A stretch of 32,298 nucleotides of DNA from JBBIWA01 sp037439425 (GTDB taxonomy: Bacteria > Acidobacteriota > Blastocatellia > RBC074): contig JBBIWA010000070.1 of the NCBI GenBank assembly GCA_037439425.1, positions 1 to 32,298 of the forward strand, read 5' to 3'. The notes below the pieces were generated by a model. It was not told the DNA's origin, did not search any database, and saw only the letters and a list, made by a program, of their open reading frames with translations. The position numbers and the translations under genes were made by a program. Positions 25,707-32,298 of this stretch are shown piece by piece. The first letter of the stretch is position 1, and each line of letters starts with the position of its first letter.

Positions 25707-25815
25707 CTGAACTGCGAGAGGTGAAATCAAAAGGTTTAGCAATTACCCCCAGCCGCTGCGCTGTCTGCGATACTATAACTGAACTGCGAGAGGTGAAATC
25801 AAAAGGTTTAGCAAT
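25707..25815. repeat. Two identical 37-base repeats, 35-base spacer
   Basis: Copies at 25707-25743 and 25779-25815 are identical over 37 bases (start ctgaactgcgagaggtgaaa, end tttagcaat). The 35 bases between are unique. In one frame both encode ELREVKSKGLAI, but the frame around them is not protein-like. No third copy is seen on either side. The geometry again resembles a minimal CRISPR array, without cas genes. Confidence 0.7.
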
Positions 25816-25844
25816 CCCCCTGACTCAACGATGAGACTAACCTT

Positions 25845-25871
25845 GGCAGGCACGCTGTGAGCGTGCTTGCC
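25845..25871. repeat. Hairpin related to the dispersed repeat
   Basis: The stem ggcaggcacgct / agcgtgcttgcc pairs over 12 bases with one G-T pair and a 3-base loop. It is followed by a second gcgagcgtgcttgg block like that in the repeat units at 13.3 and 18.6 kb. It appears to be a degenerate copy. Confidence 0.6.
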
Positions 25872-26279
25872 GGGGCATGCTGCGAGCGTGCTTGGTTCAT
25901 GGTTTGCTTGACCAAACTGAGCGCCCCTACCCCGGAGAATGTTGGGCGAACTGTCAGTCTGTCCAAGAGCGCTACAGCAAGGGGATGGGAGAGCGCCCGG
26001 AGCGGGAGAGCAGTTTGCCCGAAAGCTGCGGCAGCAAAAGCAGTATGCGAGAGAGGGGCCAATTAACCGCCTGGCCTGACATTTTTCGAGAAGTCTGCCA
26101 CGAAGCAATCTCCGTAACCTGCGGACTCTGCGAGCCGTCCTTCACCTTCAGAAGGTCTGCCGACAAGGCGAAGTGAAGCTGATATTCACGGCTTGTTGTG
26201 GTGAAGAAGCAAGAGATTAAGGAAACAAGCTGCACGATCTGTAGTAATCACGTTGGTTTTTAGTAAGGAGGGAAATCGC

Positions 26280-27419
26280 ATGCTTTGTATGAAACTCAAG
26301 CGTGGGGTGATGCTCGTAGCAGTTGGCTTGGTGCTTGCTCTTCTGCTTATCAATCTGGTGGTCGGCGGCCGCGCCGTTGCGGTCAAGGAGCAGAACTCTG
26401 GCGAGCAAACGGCTGAGAAGACTGTCGAGCAGACGCGCAAAAACATTCAGGTACTCAAAGGGCTGCCGGATGCGCAACTGCGTCCGCTGATGAATCTGAT
26501 CAGCGCCTCGCTGGGCGTCACCTGCGCGCACTGTCATGTCAGAACAGGGGAGCAGTGGGAGTTTGAGAAGGATGATAAGAAGAACAAACAGACGGCACGC
26601 CGGATGATTCAGATGACGATAGAGCTCAACAAGAATTTCTTTGAGGGGAAACCGGAGGTCTCTTGCTATACCTGCCATCAAAGCCACAACCATCCCATCA
26701 GCCTCCCCTCTTTGCCGCGCGTGATGCCTGAAGCGGCAACCGGACCGAGAGCAGATGAAGCCTGGGTTACACCGCAACAGGTACTGGCTAAATACGTGCA
26801 GGCCATCGGCGGGAAAGAGGCTGCTGAGAAGATCAAGACGCGCCTGCTCAAAGGCACGCAGGTGATGGCTAACGGTTCTAGCCTGCCGCTAGAGATCCAT
26901 TTCGTCGCGCCCGACAAAATGCTGACCAGAGTCATAACGCCGCAGCAGGGTGAGATGATTCAGGTGCTTAACGGTGCAACCGGGTGGCTCAAGAATGCGC
27001 GCCAGCAACGTGGGATGGATAGCCTCGAGCTGATGCGCGCAAAGAGTCTGGCCTGGAGCCTGGATCCGCTGCCGCTCAAGGAGCCATATCCGCGGTTGAC
27101 CTTTGGCGGTAAGGAGAAGATTGGCCAGCGCGAAGCCTGGCAACTGCGCTTGAGCCTGCCAGACAAGCGCCGCCTGCAGCTTTACTTCGATACGCAGACC
27201 GGATTATTGCTGCGCCGCGTGATGATCACTGACACAATCATCGGCCCAGACCCGGAGCAGATTGACTTCGAGGATTATCGCGAGGTGGATGGGGTGAAAG
27301 TCCCCTTCACCATCCGCTTCTCCACAGTTGATCCCTTCTTCTCAGCGACGCGTAAGTTCACTGAGGTAATGCACAACGCCCCGGTGGATGAATTCAATCC
27401 ACCTGTGCCCAAACAGTGA
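26280..27419 (+). CDS. Diheme c-type cytochrome (CytoC_RC-like) with C-terminal lipoprotein-carrier-like domain
   Basis: The 379-residue protein has an N-terminal hydrophobic segment (about 11-28), so it is exported and probably membrane-anchored. Two heme c sites follow: CAHCH (C82, C85, H86) and CYTCH (C129, C132, H133). The text between them (DKKNKQTARRMIQMTIELNK, with M in the ligand area) matches the photosynthetic reaction-centre cytochrome subunit family, common in non-photosynthetic Acidobacteriota. Residues about 155-379 form a beta-rich domain resembling LolA or outer-membrane lipoprotein-sorting folds (PRLTFGGKEKIGQREAWQL). The start at ATG 26280 has an ideal AAGGAGG site. The gene stands alone, convergent with the pseudouridine synthase. 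An electron-transfer role is likely, the partner unknown. Confidence 0.88.
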   Translation: MLCMKLKRGVMLVAVGLVLALLLINLVVGGRAVAVKEQNSGEQTAEKTVEQTRKNIQVLKGLPDAQLRPLMNLISASLGVTCAHCHVRTGEQWEFEKDDKKNKQTARRMIQMTIELNKNFFEGKPEVSCYTCHQSHNHPISLPSLPRVMPEAATGPRADEAWVTPQQVLAKYVQAIGGKEAAEKIKTRLLKGTQVMANGSSLPLEIHFVAPDKMLTRVITPQQGEMIQVLNGATGWLKNARQQRGMDSLELMRAKSLAWSLDPLPLKEPYPRLTFGGKEKIGQREAWQLRLSLPDKRRLQLYFDTQTGLLLRRVMITDTIIGPDPEQIDFEDYREVDGVKVPFTIRFSTVDPFFSATRKFTEVMHNAPVDEFNPPVPKQ

Positions 27420-27424
27420 GGTCG

Positions 27425-27445
27425 GAGCATTTCTGTTCAATGCTC
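27425..27445. terminator. Small hairpin between convergent genes
   Basis: gagcat (27425-27430) pairs with atgctc (27440-27445) around a 9-base loop. It lies just after the cytochrome stop and covers the last codons of the pseudouridine synthase. The stem is short and there is no T-run, so termination is only a possibility. Confidence 0.25.
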
Positions 27446-28021
27446 ACAGACCCGCTTAAGCTCGTCCGGGTGCGGACAGGCGATCTCTCTCCATTGGCTA
27501 GGGGAGAGATCGCCCAGCTCCCACGGCCCGACCCGCAGGCGAATCAATCGCAGCGTGGGATGTCCTACGGCTGCCATCATGCGCCGCACCTGGCGATTTC
27601 GCCCTTCGGTGATTGTTAGTCTCAGCCAGGTCGTCGGAACGTGCTTACGCTCGCGGATGGGCGGCACGCGAGGCCACAGTTGTGGGGGCTCAGTCACGGA
27701 GACTTTGGCTGGCCTGGTCATCCCATCGCTGAGCTGCACTCCGTGGGCCAGTTGAGACAGTGCCTGCCGGCTGGGCGCCCCTTCCACCTGCGCCAGATAA
27801 GTCTTCGGGAGTTTGTGACGTGGATCGGTAATCAGGTGCTGAAGCCAGCCTGCATTAGTCAGCACCACTAGCCCTTCACTGTCATAATCGAGCCGCCCTG
27901 CCGCATAAACACCTGGCACCTTGATATAATGAGCCAGCGTCGCCCGCCCCACTGGGTCCGTGAACTGGCACAGCACGCGGAAGGGTTTATTGAACAAAAT
28001 CAACCTCTCCACAACTCTCAT
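27437..28021 (-). CDS. 23S rRNA pseudouridine synthase, RluE-like
   Basis: It isomerises a uridine in rRNA to pseudouridine. The 194-residue protein lacks an S4 domain and begins directly with the catalytic domain (LILFNKPFRVLCQF). The family motif is AAGRLDYDSEGLVVLTN with catalytic D45. KTYLAQVEG and EGRNRQVRRMMAAVGHPTLR follow, as in the RsuA/RluE group. Length fits RluE rather than RluB or RsuA. Its start codon overlaps the HflX stop (ATGA at 28018-28021, minus strand), so it is translated by coupling after HflX. The cytochrome gene converges from the other side. Confidence 0.9.
   Translation of the reverse strand: MRVVERLILFNKPFRVLCQFTDPVGRATLAHYIKVPGVYAAGRLDYDSEGLVVLTNAGWLQHLITDPRHKLPKTYLAQVEGAPSRQALSQLAHGVQLSDGMTRPAKVSVTEPPQLWPRVPPIRERKHVPTTWLRLTITEGRNRQVRRMMAAVGHPTLRLIRLRVGPWELGDLSPSQWREIACPHPDELKRVCEH
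27479..27514. repeat. 14-bp hairpin inside the pseudouridine synthase gene
   Basis: ggcgatctctctcc and ggggagagatcgcc pair over 14 bases with one G-T pair, loop attggcta. The stem lies in the last 25 codons of the coding region. It could act in ending transcription from either side. Confidence 0.5.
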
Positions 28022-29739
28022 CCTACCTTTCGTTGTGGCTGAGCTGACAGAGCGGCCAGTCGCGCGCTGATTTCTTCAGAGAGTGGCCCCAGTGTGCTCC
28101 GATCAAGCGCTGAAATCGGCAGCGCTCCGTAGGCGCGGCACAGATTGGCCAGGACTTGCTTGTCTTCTACCAGATCGCACTTATTGAAGACCAGCAAGCG
28201 CGGTATATCACCGAGCTTGAGTTCCTCCAGAATGCGCACCACTGAAGCCATCTGGTCCTCAAGCCGCGAGCTGGAAGCGTCGGCGAGATGAATCAGCAGA
28301 TCAGATTGCTCCATCTCTTCAAGGGTCGCTTTGAAAGCGGCCAGCAGGTCTTTGGGCAGGTCGCTAATGAATCCTACGGTGTCGTTAATAATGATCTCTT
28401 GATCGCGCGGCAGGCGCAGACGGCGGCTGGTCGGATCGAGGGTGGCAAACATGCGCTGTTCAGCGGTCACCTGGCTGGCGGTGAGCGCGTTGAGCAAGGT
28501 GCTTTTGCCTGCGTTCGTGTAGCCAACAATGGAGACGACGGGGATCTGGCGACGCACGCGCTGACGGCGACGCTGCTCGCGGCTCGAGCGCACGTGCGCC
28601 AGCTGGTCTTCAAGGTGCGCAATCCGGTCGCGCACGCGACGACGATCCATTTCCAGCTTCGTCTCGCCAGGGCCGCGACCACCGATGCCGCCCATCAGCC
28701 GTGACATCGCTGTGCCCGTTCCAGTCAAACGCGGCAGCAGGTATTTCAACTGCGCCAGCTCGACCTGAATACGCCCTTCGCTACTCTGCGCGCGTTGCGC
28801 AAAGATATCGAGGATCAGTTGTGAGCGGTCCAGGATCTTCAAATCGGTCGCCTCGTTGATGGCGCGCACCTGCGCTGGCTGTAGCTCGCGGTCGAAGACG
28901 ATCATGTCCGCGCCGAGCTGGAGACTGCGAATGATGATCTCTTCAAGCTTGCCTTTGCCGACCAGCGTGCGCGGATCAAGTTGCGGCCGCCGCTGCACGA
29001 TCTGATCGAGCACGACCAGACCGCCGGAGATGGCCAGCTCGCGCAGCTCATCCATGGATTCGCGAGCCTCGGTCAGGCTGCCTGTAGTCACCCCGACCAG
29101 CAGCGCGCGATCGCGGGTGTCGAAGGCCTTGCGCGCGAGGCGCGTGCGCGCCATCTCCTCTTCCAGCGAAGCAATCAGTTCCAGGAAATCAACGTTGAGC
29201 TGAGCGGGCAGCTTCGGATCCAGTAAATGGTAAGTCTGCTGCGCGCCACTACCTGCTCCTTTGTCCTCCTTCTCAAGGCGCGAAGCCGGAAGCAGATGCG
29301 CGGCCCGAACCAGCCCCGGCAGCCCCGTTTTCGCATCCACTTCGATAGCAGCCATCAGGTCTAGCCGGAGCAATACCAGATCGGTCAAATCATCCTGCGT
29401 CAATTCTTCGCCGTGCAGATGTGTGTGCAAGCAGCGCAACCCGTTGAAGCGCGACTGCCCCAGACGCGAGCGCGTTTGCTCAGGCAGCACGATCCGCGCC
29501 GCATCGCCGACGATGACGTGTTCGACATAGCCTTTGCGATCAACCAGGACGCCAATCTGGCGGCCGATTTCGTGTGATAGCTCGGTGAGATGACGCGCAA
29601 ATTCCGGCGTTACGATCTCGTGTGGTGGGATGCGGCGCTGATAGATCTTTTCCAATCGCCGCAACTGACTGGCTTTAAGTCCCTGTGTCTTGCCCTCGAT
29701 TGGCCGAATCGCTATACTCCTTTCATCGCCCGATTTCAA
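28018..29739 (-). CDS. hflX: GTPase HflX with long N-terminal domain
   Basis: A ribosome-associated GTPase that splits stalled or hibernating ribosomes. Counting from a TTG at 29739, the protein has 573 residues. An extra N-terminal domain (about 1-195) precedes the HflX nucleotide-binding-like domain (LLVGVTTGSLTEARESMDEL; VGKGKLEEI; VFDRELQPAQVRAINEATD). The coiled GGIGGRGPGETKLEMDRRRV segment follows, then the G domain: G1 GYTNAGKST (406-414), G3 DTVGF (453-457), G4 NKCD and G5 ISALD. The start is uncertain. The only good Shine-Dalgarno (AAAGGAG) points to an ATT at 29709. Starting there gives IRPIEGKTQGLKASQL, the usual family beginning. The pseudouridine synthase overlaps its stop. Confidence 0.93.
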   Translation of the reverse strand: MKSGDERSIAIRPIEGKTQGLKASQLRRLEKIYQRRIPPHEIVTPEFARHLTELSHEIGRQIGVLVDRKGYVEHVIVGDAARIVLPEQTRSRLGQSRFNGLRCLHTHLHGEELTQDDLTDLVLLRLDLMAAIEVDAKTGLPGLVRAAHLLPASRLEKEDKGAGSGAQQTYHLLDPKLPAQLNVDFLELIASLEEEMARTRLARKAFDTRDRALLVGVTTGSLTEARESMDELRELAISGGLVVLDQIVQRRPQLDPRTLVGKGKLEEIIIRSLQLGADMIVFDRELQPAQVRAINEATDLKILDRSQLILDIFAQRAQSSEGRIQVELAQLKYLLPRLTGTGTAMSRLMGGIGGRGPGETKLEMDRRRVRDRIAHLEDQLAHVRSSREQRRRQRVRRQIPVVSIVGYTNAGKSTLLNALTASQVTAEQRMFATLDPTSRRLRLPRDQEIIINDTVGFISDLPKDLLAAFKATLEEMEQSDLLIHLADASSSRLEDQMASVVRILEELKLGDIPRLLVFNKCDLVEDKQVLANLCRAYGALPISALDRSTLGPLSEEISARLAALSAQPQRKVG

Positions 29740-29785
29740 ACTGTGTTTCAGGCATGATTGTTCGCAAGCCTTAACCTATATATTG

Positions 29786-29804
29786 CCGCTGCTGAGTGCA
29801 GCGG
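29786..29804. promoter_or_regulatory. Palindrome between divergent genes
   Basis: ccgctgc-tgagt-gcagcgg, a perfect 7-bp inverted repeat, lies in the 156-base gap between hflX and the TPR gene. tatata precedes it and atattata follows. It may be an operator or a hairpin in a leader; the sequence cannot decide. Confidence 0.3.
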
Positions 29805-29895
29805 GGATATTATACCTCATTCCGTTGCCAGATCAGGAAAGCGAATGACGTCCCTTGCTCGATAGCTGTATCGGTCAATGAAAAGGAGAAGGATA

Positions 29896-31533
29896 ATGAA
29901 GCCTTTCGTTCTCGCCACTTGCTTCTTGTTGATGACCACCCTGGCTTTCGGACAGCATCAGCACGCTGCTTCCGAAGCGAAACCAGCGACTCTGATGTCT
30001 GGTCTGGGCACTCTTCATCATCCTGTTTCGACGGGCAATGCCGAGGCTCAGAGGTTTTTTGATCAGGGCCTGGCTTTGATCTACGGCTTCAATCACGAAG
30101 AAGCAGCTCGTTCGTTCAGGCGCGCGGCTGAGCTGGACCCCAATCTGGCTATGGCCTACTGGGGCATCGCGCTAGCAGTCGGGCCGAACTACAACGAAGC
30201 GCAGGTAGACCCGCAGCGGATGAGAGCTGCTTACGAAGCCATTCAACAGGCCCTGTCGCTGGCCGCAAAGGCTTCAGAACCAGAGCGCGCCTACATCGAG
30301 GCCTTAGCCAAGAGATTTTCCCTCGCTCCCAATCCTGATTTGAAAAAGCTTTCACTCGATTACAAAGATGCGATGGGCGAGCTTGCTAAACGTTATCCCG
30401 ATGATCTCAACGCGGCGACGCTGTATGCTGACAGCCTGATGAATCTGACTCCCTGGCAACTCTGGAGCGAAGATGGCAAGCCGGCGCAGCACACCGAAGA
30501 GATCGTGGCGGTTCTGGAGTCGGTGCTCAAACGCGATCCCAATCACATCGGGGCCAATCATCTTTACATCCACGCCGTCGAAGCTTCAATGACGCCGGAA
30601 CGCGCGCTGCCGAGCGCAGACCGATTGGGCAAGTTAGCGCCTGCTGCTGGACATCTGGTGCACATGCCAGCGCACATCTACATCCGCACGGGCGATTATC
30701 TGGCCGCTGCCAAAAGCAACGAGGATGCGGCCGCCGCTGACGAAGCTTACCTCAAGAATACTGGCGCACGAGGGATGTATCCGGCGATGTATTACAGCCA
30801 CAATTTGCATTTCCTGGTTGAGGCGCACAAATGGGCCGGGCGGTTTCGTGATGCGCAAAAAGCCGCCGAGAGATTGGAAGCCAACGTCAGGCCATATGTG
30901 AAAGAGATGCCGATGGTCGAAGGTTTTTTGCCGACCTCACTGTTTGTGCTCTTGCGCTTCAACCGCTGGGACGAGATTTTGAAAGCGCCTGAGCCTGAGC
31001 GCGAGCTGGCCATCACCAGCGCCATCTGGCATTACGCGCGCGGCCTGGCTTTCGCCGCTACTGGCAAGATCGCAGAAGCGGAAAAAGAGCGGCAGAGATT
31101 TCTCTCGGCTGCTCAGAGTATTTCGGCTGATACCCCGTTTGGTCTCAATAGCGCCAGCAGCATTTTCGAAATTGCCGAGCATGCGCTTGAGGCTCGAATC
31201 GCGCGCGCCAAAGGCGAGCGGCGGCTTGAAGTCGAAATGTGGCACAAAGCTGTCGCCGCGCAGGATGCGCTCCATTACGACGAGCCGCCCGGCTGGTATT
31301 ATTCAGTCAGAGAATCTCTCGGCGGCGCGCTGCTGCGGGCGGGCGAGGTGGCAGAGGCTGAAGTGGTCTTCCGCGAAGACCTCAAGCGCAATCCGCGCAA
31401 TGGCCGCTCGCTGTTTGGCCTGATGGAGAGCCTGAAGGCGCAGGGCAAAGCTTCGTCTGCTCGCTGGGTGCAGCGCGAGTTTGAAACGGCTTGGCAGCAC
31501 GCTGATACGAAACTGAGCATTGAAGACCTGTGA
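29896..31533 (+). CDS. Exported TPR protein
   Basis: A 545-residue protein with a signal peptide (MKPFVLATCFLLMTTLAFGQ), then a His-rich short segment (HQHAAS). The mature part is helical and has tetratricopeptide-like units: AQRFFDQGLALIYGFNHEEA, RSFRRAAELDPNLAMAYWGI, and near the C-terminus GGALLRAGEVAEAEVVFRED. A conserved-looking block HLVHMPAHIYIRTGDY lies in the middle. Many His and aromatic residues might bind a ligand or metal; this is a guess. The family occurs widely in Acidobacteriota and relatives without a known role. ATG 29896 is preferred over the in-frame ATG 18 bases upstream because GGAG lies at 29885-29888. It is transcribed divergently from hflX. Confidence 0.88.
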   Translation: MKPFVLATCFLLMTTLAFGQHQHAASEAKPATLMSGLGTLHHPVSTGNAEAQRFFDQGLALIYGFNHEEAARSFRRAAELDPNLAMAYWGIALAVGPNYNEAQVDPQRMRAAYEAIQQALSLAAKASEPERAYIEALAKRFSLAPNPDLKKLSLDYKDAMGELAKRYPDDLNAATLYADSLMNLTPWQLWSEDGKPAQHTEEIVAVLESVLKRDPNHIGANHLYIHAVEASMTPERALPSADRLGKLAPAAGHLVHMPAHIYIRTGDYLAAAKSNEDAAAADEAYLKNTGARGMYPAMYYSHNLHFLVEAHKWAGRFRDAQKAAERLEANVRPYVKEMPMVEGFLPTSLFVLLRFNRWDEILKAPEPERELAITSAIWHYARGLAFAATGKIAEAEKERQRFLSAAQSISADTPFGLNSASSIFEIAEHALEARIARAKGERRLEVEMWHKAVAAQDALHYDEPPGWYYSVRESLGGALLRAGEVAEAEVVFREDLKRNPRNGRSLFGLMESLKAQGKASSARWVQREFETAWQHADTKLSIEDL

Positions 31534-31565
31534 AGATAAGTCATTCCCGGGGTGGTAGAGAACAG

Positions 31566-31696
31566 CTATTGCTCATCCCACGCCAACAGATCGCGTCCGG
31601 GCGGCGCGGCGAAGGCCAGACAAGTCAGGGTCAAGGCGAACAATGTTCCCGTCATCGCCATGACTGCTATAGCATTCAAGAAAATGTTTTTCCCTG
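31566..31696 (-). pseudogene. 3' exon of a membrane-protein gene cut by the intron
   Basis: On the minus strand, directly after the intron end at 31697, an open frame reads GKNIFLNAIAVMAMTGTLFA, then LTLTCLAFAAPPGRDLLAWD, EQ, and stops at TAG (31568-31566). It contains one hydrophobic, membrane-like segment. No start lies within it, so the front would be in the 5' exon outside the window. If the intron still splices, the gene may be functional. I do not recognise the family, and a chance open frame remains possible. Confidence 0.4.
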
Positions 31697-31741
31697 ATAG
31701 GGGTGGGAAGAGACGATTGGATTCGTCCCCTCCGCCCCTCT

Positions 31742-31774
31742 GAACCGGACGGGCGGTTCTCCCGCATCCGGCTC
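31742..31774 (-). ncRNA. Group II intron domain V
   Basis: The 33-base hairpin has the AGC catalytic triad near its 5' side (GAGCCGG), a lower stem closed by CCGGTTC, the two-base bulge region and a GAGA-type loop. This is the catalytic heart of the ribozyme and shows no obvious damage. Confidence 0.85.
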
Positions 31775-31788
31775 TCCGGTTGGTAGTT

Positions 31789-32162
31789 TTACCTCGATGA
31801 GGATTGGCCCTTTGATGCAGCGGCGGCTACAAAGGAAAACAGCCCCTGCGCCTCGAAGTAGGCATTCGGCCAGCCTTCATGATCCGCGCCACGTCCACGG
31901 CCTGTGCAGTGAGAGCGCCAGCGCAAGATGCTGTGCAGACGCATTCGCACCCACTGGTTGAGCCGCAGCCAGGTCGTCGGATGACTTTATCAATCAAGCT
32001 GTGCCATTTGCCGCCTCGGACTCCGTCTTCCAGAGCGGCCAACATCCGTGGCGTCCAGACACTGGCTGCGACCCACTCCCACGGCGGGGCGTAGGTGTTT
32101 CTGCTCGTGTTAGTCCAGTTGGACAATGGGAACAGTGTTGTTTGCCGGATGTCTATAACCAC
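31789..32162 (-). pseudogene. Group II intron reverse transcriptase, catalytic core deleted
   Basis: From about 32162 one frame carries the N-terminal text of these proteins, ending MLAALEDGVRGGKWHSLIDK V at about 31983. In another frame, from about 31980, the sequence is the C-terminal maturase end: TTWLRLNQWVRMRLHSILRW, then GADHEGWPNAYFEAQGLFSF, stopping at TAA 31791-31789. Everything between is gone: all reverse transcriptase motifs (including YADD) and most of the maturase domain, several hundred residues. The frame also changes at the join. The ORF is dead, while the RNA parts around it are kept. Confidence 0.8.
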
Positions 32163-32298
32163 GTCTCTACCTTCCTGTGTTCCCTTCGCTCCACTCCCGT
32201 TACGGAGCTTCAGCGCTACTATGGAGGCTGCGGACTCCTGTGCGGCAGGCTCTTCGCGGACGAAGCCGATGAACACCTACTTTGTTTCCGCACAGCTC

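Larger units (their letters stand above)
25625..26279. other. Intergenic region with short repeats
   Basis: No credible gene. It holds the 37-base repeat pair (25707-25815), a hairpin related to the dispersed repeat (25845-25871) and about 250 bases leading to the cytochrome start. Confidence 0.5.
31697..32298 (-). mobile_element. Group II intron, 3' part, running off the window
   Basis: Reading the minus strand, the segment has intron RNA upstream of the ORF (a gctccgtaacgggagtggag hairpin typical of these introns), ORF remnants, domain V (31742-31774) and domain VI. Domain VI is a long GC stem with an unpaired A at 31704. Seven bases later the intron ends in CCCCTAT at 31697, the AY end that the family uses. 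The 5' end is beyond 32298. The RNA core seen here looks intact, so splicing is possible with a helper protein in trans. Confidence 0.85.

Noticed and set aside
31827..32276. Reading the 149-codon minus frame as a normal gene
   Set aside because: Its front overlaps intron RNA structure, its middle is the start of an intron reverse transcriptase, and its end is out of frame with the real maturase C-terminus. It is a deletion product.

Overview
The window most resembles a chromosome segment from an Acidobacteriota member, probably Blastocatellia. This is inferred from gene content: a diheme CytoC_RC-type cytochrome fused to a lipoprotein-carrier-like domain, tricorn and DPP-IV peptidases next to M16 pairs, a 551-codon TPR lipoprotein-like family, HflX with a long N-terminal domain, and many short GC-rich hairpin repeats. 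No rRNA, tRNA or integrase gene was seen.

Layout. 1-2806 is a decaying region: a frameshifted sigma-region-4-like remnant, two broken copies and one intact copy of an exported protein of unknown function, and a small Cys-rich exported protein. 2807-7787 (minus) is a run of five genes: LemA-like exported protein, ribbon-helix-helix-like protein, TrmH/SpoU rRNA methyltransferase, DUF3662-FHA protein and a class B penicillin-binding protein. 8476-11001 (minus) holds a ROK-family protein and a soluble transhydrogenase (SthA). 11457-21442 (plus) is a proteolysis block: a tricorn 3' remnant, a catalytic M16 peptidase, a repeat cluster, a zinc-site-less M16 partner, a full tricorn-like protease, another repeat, and a dipeptidyl peptidase IV. 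These exported enzymes together look like a periplasmic peptide-degradation system.

21458-23271 is the most interesting part: a two-gene AAA ATPase + DUF4276/TOPRIM-like cassette sitting exactly at the stop codon of the DPP-IV gene. It is bounded by a 75-bp perfect direct repeat of that gene's last codons, including the catalytic histidine. The second copy is also in the original reading frame. This looks like a small inserted defence-type module whose target gene end was duplicated or rebuilt, and no recombinase is visible.

23580-31533 carries an epoxide-hydrolase-like alpha/beta hydrolase, a TPR protein, a short repeat pair, the diheme cytochrome, a pseudouridine synthase overlapping HflX (ATGA overlap), and a large TPR protein divergent from HflX. 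The right edge (31697-32298, minus) is the 3' part of a group II intron. Domains V and VI, the branch-point A and the splice end can be read, but the reverse transcriptase ORF has lost its whole catalytic centre. The intron seems to interrupt a membrane-protein gene whose last 42 codons lie at 31566-31696.
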